DNA from: Bartonella henselae str. Houston-1
GTDB lineage: Bacteria > Pseudomonadota > Alphaproteobacteria > Rhizobiales > Rhizobiaceae
Direction of reading: 5' to 3'
Assembly (NCBI RefSeq): GCF_000046705.1
Contig: NC_005956.1
Span: 496,001-560,000 of the forward strand
DNA length: 64,000 bases
Below are positions 57,801 to 64,000 of the stretch, piece after piece (the stretch's first letter is position 1; each line of letters opens with the position of its first letter). The position numbers and the translations under genes are program-made. A model generated the notes under the pieces. The model ran no database searches and was not told where the DNA came from. It saw only the letters and a list, made by a program, of their open reading frames with translations.

Positions 57801-60725
57801 ATGAAAAATGCTTTTTTAAAAACACAACTTCTCCCTTTACGTCCTCTTGATGAAAGTGGTTCTCAATGGCTGAAAGATATTACAGAACAAGCGAGAAAAG
57901 AAAATTTAGAGTCGCTTGTTTCCTCTCTTTCAAACCAAGGAAAGCAGATTAATTTTCTAAACGCAGTTATGACTTTATCGCCTTTTTTGCGTGAGGTTTT
58001 GATTGCAAATCCCTCGTATCTCAGTCCCTTATTATATGTTGATATAGAAACAAGATTGAGCGAAATTATAGAGGATATTACGCTCATTGATAAGAATAAA
58101 TCTATACATGAAACTACACTGATGGCGGCTTTAAGACGCAAGAAACGGGAAGCTCATGTTCTCATTGCTTTAGCTGATTTAGGTGGTGTTTTTACTTATG
58201 AAATTTCATGCGCTTGGTTGACTCGTTTGGGAGAAGCCGCATTAGGTGTTGCACTTCGTTTTCTTTTAAGAGAAGCGCATGATCATGGTAAAATAAATTT
58301 GTCAAATCGTGAAGATCCAGAAAAAGATTGCGGTTTAATCATTTTAGGGATGGGAAAATTTGGGGCAGGAGAACTTAATTATTCTTCTGATATTGATCTT
58401 ATTGTTTTCATTGATGAAATGTCGCCTCATGTTGGTAATCTTTCTGAGAGTATTGATGTATTCTCTAAAATGGTACGTCGACTAATTCGTATCATTCAAG
58501 AACGTACTGCGGAGGGGTATGTTTTTCGTCTTGATTTTCGACTTCGACCAGATCCAGGTTCAACGCCTTTAGCTTTACCGGTAAGGACTGCTTTACGTTA
58601 TTACGAAGGGCGTGGACAAAATTGGGAGCGGGCAGCTATGATTAAGGCACGCCCAGTTGCTGGTGATAAAAGTGCAGGCTTTAACTTTCTCAAAGAGCTT
58701 TTCCCTTATGTGTGGCGGAAATATTTAGATTATGCTGCTATTGCGGATATTCATTCGATCAAACGTCAAATCCATGCATATAAAAATTATGATCAAATTT
58801 CTGCTTATGGACATAATATAAAGTTAGGACGAGGTGGTATTCGTGAGATTGAGTTTTTTGTCCAGACACAACAACTCATTGCTGGAGGGCGTTTTCCTCA
58901 ATTGCGTGGACGTCAGACAGTTGCGATGTTAGCAGAGCTTCACAGACTTGGTTGGATCAGTGAGAAAACGAGAGATAGCCTTGTAAAAAGTTATGCTTTT
59001 TTACGAAATGTAGAACACCGTATTCAAATGCTTGCAGATGAACAAACGCATATTCTCCCAATTGATGTTTCTCAATTCACCAGTGTTGCATATTTGATGG
59101 GCTATCAAGAGACGAACAGTTTTATCTGCGATTTATTAAAAACGCTTCAGGTTGTTGAAAAACATTATGCGGCGCTGTTTGAAAACGAGCAAGAACTTGG
59201 TTTAGAAATTGGCAATTTAGTTTTTACAGGTGAAGAAGATGACCCAGAGACATTAATAACATTAAGACGTTTAGGTTTTGAAAGGGCGAGCGATATTTGC
59301 CGTATTATGCGCACACTTCATTGTGGGCGTTATAAATCTACTCAATCTGCTGAAGCGCGTGAAAGATTAACGGAATTGACCCCAGCGCTTTTGAAAGCTT
59401 TTGGTGCGACAAAACGAGCCGATGAAGTGATGCTGCGTTTTGATAGTTTTTTACAGGGACTGCCTTCAGGAATTCAGCTTTTTAGTCTTTTGCAGTCTAA
59501 CCCCTCTCTTTTGGATATGTTAGTGCTTATCATGGGCGCGGCTCCACGTCTTGCAGAAATTATTACACATAAACCCCATGTTTTTGATGGAATGTTAGAT
59601 CCAACTATTTTTTCAGAGTTGCCAACAAAAACTTATTTAAAAAATCGGCTTGAATATTTTCTTGAAGGTGTAATTTCTTATGAAGAAATTCTTGATCACT
59701 TAAGGGTTTTTGCTGATGAGCAACGTTTTTTGATTGGTATTCGAATTTTGAATGGTGCAATTACGGGAAAAAAAGCAGGTTTTGCATTTACGGCCCTTGC
59801 TGATCTTATAATTGCAAAAACGTTTGCTACAGTTCAAGAAGAATTTTCTCGTCTTCATGGCAATATTAAAGGGGGGCGTGTTGGTATACTGGGCATGGGT
59901 AAGCTTGGAAGTTGTGAATTAACTGCTGGTTCGGATGTTGATCTTATTTTGCTTTATGAACATGATGAGGATGCTGAAATATCTGATGGAGGGAAACCTC
60001 TCTATATTTTTCAATATTATACCCGTTTGACACAGCGTCTTGTTGCAGCTTTATCTACTCTTACAAGTCAAGGTATTCTTTATGCAGTTGATTTAAGATT
60101 GCGTCCGTTAGGTAATAAGGGACCTGTTGCTGTTTCTTTTGAATTTTTTAGGAAATATTATCGTAAGGAAGCATGGATATGGGAACATCTTGCTTTGACA
60201 AGGGCAAGAGGTATTGCAGGAGATCTTGATTTTTTACAAAAGTTAGAAAATGAAGTTTATGAAATTATTGCTTTTTCTCGTAATAAAAAGGATGTAATAA
60301 AAGCAGTATGTGAGATGCATGTATTGATTGGCAAAGGAAAACCACCAGAGAATCGATGGGATTTAAAAAGAATGCCTGGTGGTATCATGCATCTGGAGTT
60401 TATTGCCCAATTTGCTCTTATTACGCATGTGATTGTGTTTCAAATTGGAGCAACTACAGCAGATATTTTGACCCAATTACCGAACAGTTTTCTTAATCAG
60501 TCATTTATTTCTGATTTACACCATGCTTATGGCCTCTATACAAATTTGAGCCAAATTATACGACTTTGCTTAAATGATGCTCTTGATCTTAATAATATGC
60601 CACCGGGATTAAGTGACCTTTTGTTAAGCAGTGTTGGAGAACCTGATTTACTGCGTGTTGAAAAATTAATAGAAGAAACAGGGCAATTAGTATATTCAAT
60701 TTTTAAACAAGTCATGAAATATTGA
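57801..60725 (+). CDS. glnE: bifunctional glutamine synthetase adenylyltransferase/adenylyl-removing enzyme
   Basis: A 974-residue regulator that adenylylates and deadenylylates glutamine synthetase according to nitrogen status signalled by PII. Two nucleotidyltransferase domains are visible, one with GMGKFGAGELNYSSDIDLIVF (about residue 185-205) and one with GMGKLGSCELTAGSDVDLILLY (about 695-715). The first corresponds to the removing half, the second to the adding half. ATG 57801, with AGGGAG just upstream, is preferred over GTG 57795. Neighbours (degP-two-component system upstream, kinase downstream) match other Rhizobiales. Confidence 0.95.
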   Translation: MKNAFLKTQLLPLRPLDESGSQWLKDITEQARKENLESLVSSLSNQGKQINFLNAVMTLSPFLREVLIANPSYLSPLLYVDIETRLSEIIEDITLIDKNKSIHETTLMAALRRKKREAHVLIALADLGGVFTYEISCAWLTRLGEAALGVALRFLLREAHDHGKINLSNREDPEKDCGLIILGMGKFGAGELNYSSDIDLIVFIDEMSPHVGNLSESIDVFSKMVRRLIRIIQERTAEGYVFRLDFRLRPDPGSTPLALPVRTALRYYEGRGQNWERAAMIKARPVAGDKSAGFNFLKELFPYVWRKYLDYAAIADIHSIKRQIHAYKNYDQISAYGHNIKLGRGGIREIEFFVQTQQLIAGGRFPQLRGRQTVAMLAELHRLGWISEKTRDSLVKSYAFLRNVEHRIQMLADEQTHILPIDVSQFTSVAYLMGYQETNSFICDLLKTLQVVEKHYAALFENEQELGLEIGNLVFTGEEDDPETLITLRRLGFERASDICRIMRTLHCGRYKSTQSAEARERLTELTPALLKAFGATKRADEVMLRFDSFLQGLPSGIQLFSLLQSNPSLLDMLVLIMGAAPRLAEIITHKPHVFDGMLDPTIFSELPTKTYLKNRLEYFLEGVISYEEILDHLRVFADEQRFLIGIRILNGAITGKKAGFAFTALADLIIAKTFATVQEEFSRLHGNIKGGRVGILGMGKLGSCELTAGSDVDLILLYEHDEDAEISDGGKPLYIFQYYTRLTQRLVAALSTLTSQGILYAVDLRLRPLGNKGPVAVSFEFFRKYYRKEAWIWEHLALTRARGIAGDLDFLQKLENEVYEIIAFSRNKKDVIKAVCEMHVLIGKGKPPENRWDLKRMPGGIMHLEFIAQFALITHVIVFQIGATTADILTQLPNSFLNQSFISDLHHAYGLYTNLSQIIRLCLNDALDLNNMPPGLSDLLLSSVGEPDLLRVEKLIEETGQLVYSIFKQVMKY

Positions 60726-61707
60726 AGATATTTTTATGAGAAAATTACAATTGCAAAAAATATTTTTTATAAAATATAAATTTTATAATTTTTTAGGTCT
60801 CTGTTGAAAATTTTTTGTAAGTTTTTTAATCTAGAGCGATAACTTTTTTATTTATTCGATAGAAACGCATTTTATGATTACGAGATCACTAATTTTAGTC
60901 TAAATTTGAAAAATACATTCTCTTTTGGTCTCTATGAGTAAAATTATAATTTTACATGAATTGTTCGTGCTCTCACTTATTTTCGTCGATCAATGCATGA
61001 TTTTTTATATTTTCTAGTTACGTGCCTTATTGGAATAGAGAGAAAAAGCCGTTTTCAGTTAATTTTTTGTGCTGATTGAATTGGTTTTTATGCTAAATTA
61101 CTGACTTCCAAATATTACATTCATTCAGAAAATTAAAATGCGTTTTTTCCTTTTAAGGAAAGATAGTGTTTGTTTAGCTTTTTTTTACTCAATACATATT
61201 ATAGTAACACATTGCATGTTAATAAAACTATATCAAGGAAGACATTTAATGAACTGAGGATGCTACAGAGCTCTTTCAGAAAAGAATGAGAGTTGGCATT
61301 TTTATTGCTTAAATTGAGATAAAATATTGAAAAAGTTCTAGCTCTGTATCTTTTACCACTTCGATAACAGAATCATATTGAGAAAATAGGGTAAAAAGCT
61401 TTATCAGTTATGTTAAACGACTTCATTTTCTTTTTAAAAATGAATATTATGGATTTGCATAGTGTCAGGCAATGATGGAATATAAGAAACTCCTCAAAGC
61501 GAATAATAAAACTTCTTTGATTAAAATATAGGAAACTTTCTAAGAAGATAGATTCCAAAAAATGGCATAATCTATTAAAGTTTTTTTGGAATTTCCAATT
61601 GAGAGATTATTTTTTTTACATCTGTGTTATTTTTACTACAGATTTTTTGAAAAAAATATGAAACCATCCCCACATTATGTGTCACATTAGCTTTTAGGGG
61701 AGCAATT
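60726..61707. other. 980-base AT-rich spacer upstream of the Hbp-like gene
   Basis: No gene, RNA or repeat that I can support. It should contain the promoter of the outer membrane protein gene. Hbp genes in Bartonella are controlled by iron/heme through the regulator Irr, but I cannot identify its box by eye. Confidence 0.5.
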
Positions 61708-62532
61708 ATGACTACAAAATATTTAATCACAACATCTATTTTTTCTTTAATTTCAATTTCTATAGCGCAGGCAGCGGATGTTATAGTTCCAGAACAACCA
61801 GTGCCTGTGGTGGCAGTTCCTGCTTTTTCCTGGGCAGGATTTTACCTTGGTGGCCAAGTTGGTAATTTTTCAAGTAAGACTGCTTTGAGTTATTTAGGAG
61901 ATGAGAAAACAGGGAAATGGACTCCGGTTAAAAAGGAATTTGTACCCAAACTTTCTGGTTTTGTAGGTGGGATTTATGCAGGTTCCAACTTTGATATCAA
62001 TAATGGTTTTATTATAGGTATTGATACGGATGTGATGTGGTCTGGTAAAAAAAATACGAAAATTATTACTTGGCCAGAAGTTCCGCCAGAAGTCTCGTCA
62101 GAAAAAAAAGTGGAAAGAGTTTCAGTAGGAACTAATCAAGACACTTCTGCAGAAGTGACGAATGGAGCTTTGTCTCATACTTTAAAACAAAAATGGTTTG
62201 GTGCCACACGAGTGAAAGTTGGTTTTGTTGTTGATCGTATGATGCCTTATATTGCAGGAGGTGTTGCTTATACGCAGCTTCAAAATATCTTTGAAAAGGA
62301 AGCTGATAAAACAAAGAAAGCCATTGATATTTCTAATGTTATTCATGATGAAAAAAAGACCATGGTTGGTTATACCCTTGGAGGAGGCATTGATTTTGCA
62401 ATGACTGATAATGTTATTGTACGTGCAGAATATCGTTATTCAGATTATGGTAAGAAGAAGTTCGCAGATGAAAAAATTGAAATGCGCTACAAAACAAATG
62501 ATTTTCGTGTTGGTGTAGCGTACAAGTTTTGA
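61708..62532 (+). CDS. Hbp/Omp31-family outer membrane beta-barrel protein
   Basis: A 274-residue outer membrane protein. It has a signal peptide (1-22, ending AQA), the family start ADVIVPEQPVPVVAVPAFSWAGFYLGGQVG, alternating barrel strands (FVGGIYAGSNFDINNGFIIGIDTDVMW, YTLGGGIDFAMTDNVIVRAEYRYSDYG) and a C-terminal VGVAYKF ending in phenylalanine as required for barrel assembly. Relatives are the Bartonella hemin-binding proteins HbpA-E (Pap31) and Brucella Omp31/Omp25. A good ribosome-binding site (AGGGGAG) and a terminator (62556-62590) bracket the gene. Which Hbp it is cannot be decided. Confidence 0.88.
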   Translation: MTTKYLITTSIFSLISISIAQAADVIVPEQPVPVVAVPAFSWAGFYLGGQVGNFSSKTALSYLGDEKTGKWTPVKKEFVPKLSGFVGGIYAGSNFDINNGFIIGIDTDVMWSGKKNTKIITWPEVPPEVSSEKKVERVSVGTNQDTSAEVTNGALSHTLKQKWFGATRVKVGFVVDRMMPYIAGGVAYTQLQNIFEKEADKTKKAIDISNVIHDEKKTMVGYTLGGGIDFAMTDNVIVRAEYRYSDYGKKKFADEKIEMRYKTNDFRVGVAYKF

Positions 62533-62555
62533 TTTTTTGTAAGCTTAAATTTTTA

Positions 62556-62590
62556 AAAAGTCTCATTTTCGAATGGGACTTTTCTTTTTT
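62556..62590 (+). terminator. rho-independent terminator after the Hbp-like gene
   Basis: AAAAGTCTCATT (62556-62567) pairs with AATGGGACTTTT (62572-62583), with one G-U pair, around a TTCG tetraloop, followed by CTTTTTT. It starts 24 bases after the stop codon. Confidence 0.85.
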
Positions 62591-62943
62591 CAAGTATGAG
62601 CCATAAAGTATTCTTTTTGAAGAGAGATGTTCTCTTATGTGCAGTACTTTTTGTAGGATCTGCTTTTATGCTAAAATTATACGCTTTTCAGGTGTTAATT
62701 ATTTGATTTCTGATAAAGTTACGAGCTTTCAGGGTTAAAGAGAGTTCAGCTTTTTATTGTTCTCTTTATATTCCATCCCATAAAATAGTTAAAATATGAT
62801 TTTAAATTAATAACTAAGAAAACGAATTTCCGGGTGATTTTGCATCACCGTGTAAAAAGTGCGATAAAGAAAGTCATGAGAAAATTTTCTTTCTTTATTG
62901 CATTGAGAGTTTTCAAAATCTTTAAAAAGTATAAAAAATCAGA
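62591..62943. other. 350-base spacer before ogt
   Basis: AT-rich. A small hairpin (GGTGAT 62833-62838, ATCACC 62844-62849) lies about 95-110 bases before ogt, without a T run. Otherwise nothing recognised. Confidence 0.45.
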
Positions 62944-63468
62944 ATGCTGAATATTTCCCAACAGAGAATATTTTGTCTAAAAAACGTTTCAATAGGAGGG
63001 CTTTTGGTGGCAAAATCTCGCAAAGGGATTTGTAATATAGCATTGGGAGATACTCCAGAACAATTATTACAGGAATTCACAGTACGTTTTGGTGATGTTC
63101 AACAAGTGGATGATGATAGCACATTTAAGAAAGAAGTAACACATATTGTAGCAATGATAGAAAGCCCTAAGTTTGTAAGGAAACATGATTTTCCCTTAGA
63201 TATAATTGGTACAGTCTTTCAGCAGAAAGTATGGACGGGATTATGTGAAGTACCATGTGGTGAAACAATTTCCTATGAAGCGTTAGCACAACACATTGGT
63301 ATGCCCAATGCTTTTCGTGCAGTTGCGAATGCATGTGCACGTAACGAATTAGCATTACTCATTCCTTGCCATCGTGTGGTGCGCAAGGATGGTTTTATTT
63401 CTGGATATCGTTGGGGTATTTGGCGGAAAAAGATTTTACTACAACGGGAACAAAAGGGTGAAATTTAA
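62944..63468 (+). CDS. ogt: methylated-DNA-[protein]-cysteine S-methyltransferase
   Basis: Repairs O6-methylguanine by transferring the methyl group to its own cysteine. The 174-residue protein has the active-site motif IPCHRVV (C142), the helix-turn-helix segment ISYEALAQHIGMPNAFRAVANACARN and the GFISGYRWGIWRKKILLQRE C-terminus. It lacks the Ada AraC and phosphotriester domains. It is convergent with the histidine kinase gene and the two stop codons overlap by 4 bases. Confidence 0.94.
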   Translation: MLNISQQRIFCLKNVSIGGLLVAKSRKGICNIALGDTPEQLLQEFTVRFGDVQQVDDDSTFKKEVTHIVAMIESPKFVRKHDFPLDIIGTVFQQKVWTGLCEVPCGETISYEALAQHIGMPNAFRAVANACARNELALLIPCHRVVRKDGFISGYRWGIWRKKILLQREQKGEI

Positions 63469-64000
63469 CTTTGTTTAATGGGCATTGTAATGGTTACAGT
63501 TGTACCTTTCATTTCTTTAGAGATAATTTCAAGTTTTCCTTTGTGTAATTCTAGCAAAGAGCGTGAAATGGCTAACCCAAGACCTGAGCCGGTATGGGTT
63601 TTCGTGAGTTGATTTTCAACTTGTTCAAAAGGTTGTCCGAGTTTTTTGATTGCTGATTGGGGAATGCCAACGCCTGTATCTTTAATTCTACAAACAAGGT
63701 TATTTTTTTTCTTGAAAGCACAAACATTAATACTTCCGCCAGAAGGTGTGAATTTCACAGCATTGGAGATGAGATTGAGGAAGATCTGTTTCATGGCACG
63801 TCCATCAACTTCTGCATGCAGTTCTGGAGCAATATTTGTTGAGACAGAAATATTTTTTTCTTGAGCTTGTGGTGTAAGTGTCCGCACCGCTTCACTAATA
63901 ATGGGTTCAAGATCGATATTTTTACGATCAAGGGTAAATCTTCCAGCTTCGATTTTGGACATATCAAGGATGTCATTGATAAGAGTGAGAAGATGGTTTC
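63465..64000 (-). CDS. sensor histidine kinase, C-terminal part (cut by window end; PleC/DivJ type)
   Basis: About 178 C-terminal residues of a histidine kinase; the frame continues past the window edge. The visible part starts in the second HisKA helix (LINDILDMSKIEAGRF), followed by the ATPase domain with N box (LISNAVKFTPSGG), IKDTGVGIP and TGSGLGLAISRSLLELHKG. The DMSKIEAG form is typical of PleC, DivJ and PdhS kinases of the alphaproteobacterial cell-cycle network. In rhizobia a pleC-type kinase follows glnE, which supports PleC here, but the sensor domain is outside the window. Confidence 0.85.
   Translation of the reverse strand, partial: NHLLTLINDILDMSKIEAGRFTLDRKNIDLEPIISEAVRTLTPQAQEKNISVSTNIAPELHAEVDGRAMKQIFLNLISNAVKFTPSGGSINVCAFKKKNNLVCRIKDTGVGIPQSAIKKLGQPFEQVENQLTKTHTGSGLGLAISRSLLELHKGKLEIISKEMKGTTVTITMPIKQS

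Overview
The window is a stretch of AT-rich alphaproteobacterial chromosome, almost certainly from Bartonella (order Rhizobiales). The genus call rests on three things. There is an invasion-associated-locus-B-like protein and an Hbp/Omp31-type outer membrane protein. Rhizobiales gene orders are present (fabI-aroC-ribB-xseB-dxs-tlyA; ccmIEFH-degP-two-component system-glnE-histidine kinase; mutY-DUF721-dsbA; DUF5330-sufE-mucR). The protein-coding parts are compact, but they are separated by unusually long, very AT-rich spacers. I cannot name the species from sequence alone.

Layout. 1-8 kb: end of a DnaJ-type protein, then rightward housekeeping genes for fatty acid (fabI), aromatic (aroC), riboflavin (ribB fused to a dead GTP cyclohydrolase II domain), exonuclease VII small subunit, isoprenoid (dxs) and two RNA methyltransferases. 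8-10 kb: leftward tldD and an IalB-like secreted protein. 10.5-14.1 kb: rightward ctaB, ispH, thrB, rnhA, which looks like the remains of a larger cytochrome oxidase cluster. 14-22 kb: a DsbD N-terminal-domain protein, yqgE, a 961-residue membrane PAS/GGDEF/EAL protein whose two catalytic signatures are both degenerate, an M16 protease and thrC. 22.4-24.9 kb: three tandem small signal-peptide proteins with hydrophobic tails, followed by about 1 kb with a decayed reading frame. 25-33 kb: HAD phosphatase, ccrM, mutY, DUF721, a DsbA-like protein, ppdK and a peptidoglycan-binding-domain protein. 33.6-44 kb is gene-poor: DUF5330, sufE, mucR, oligopeptidase B, sodB, tRNA-Gln and DUF1499, separated by AT-rich spacers that hold several relic-like reading frames. 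43.7-47 kb: DUF1254/DUF1214 proteins and a class A penicillin-binding protein. 47.4-60.7 kb: a feuNPQ-like set, the cytochrome c maturation operon ccmIEFH, degP, a second two-component system and glnE. 61.7-64 kb: an Hbp-like porin-fold protein, ogt, and the C-terminal part of a PleC/DivJ-type histidine kinase cut by the window end.

How it fits together. Envelope homeostasis is heavily represented: DegP with an adjacent two-component system, FeuNPQ, PBP1A, Dsb proteins, IalB-like and Hbp-like surface proteins. Cell-cycle control is represented by CcrM, with a CtrA-like box upstream, and the partial PleC/DivJ-type kinase. MucR is a global regulator of host-interaction genes in relatives. The most unusual items are the three-paralog secreted hydrophobic protein array, the doubly degenerate c-di-GMP-type protein, the G8 tract inside sodB, the orphaned ctaB, and GC-richer islets or relic frames inside the AT-rich spacers. 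I saw no insertion sequence, CRISPR array, rRNA or intact prophage.
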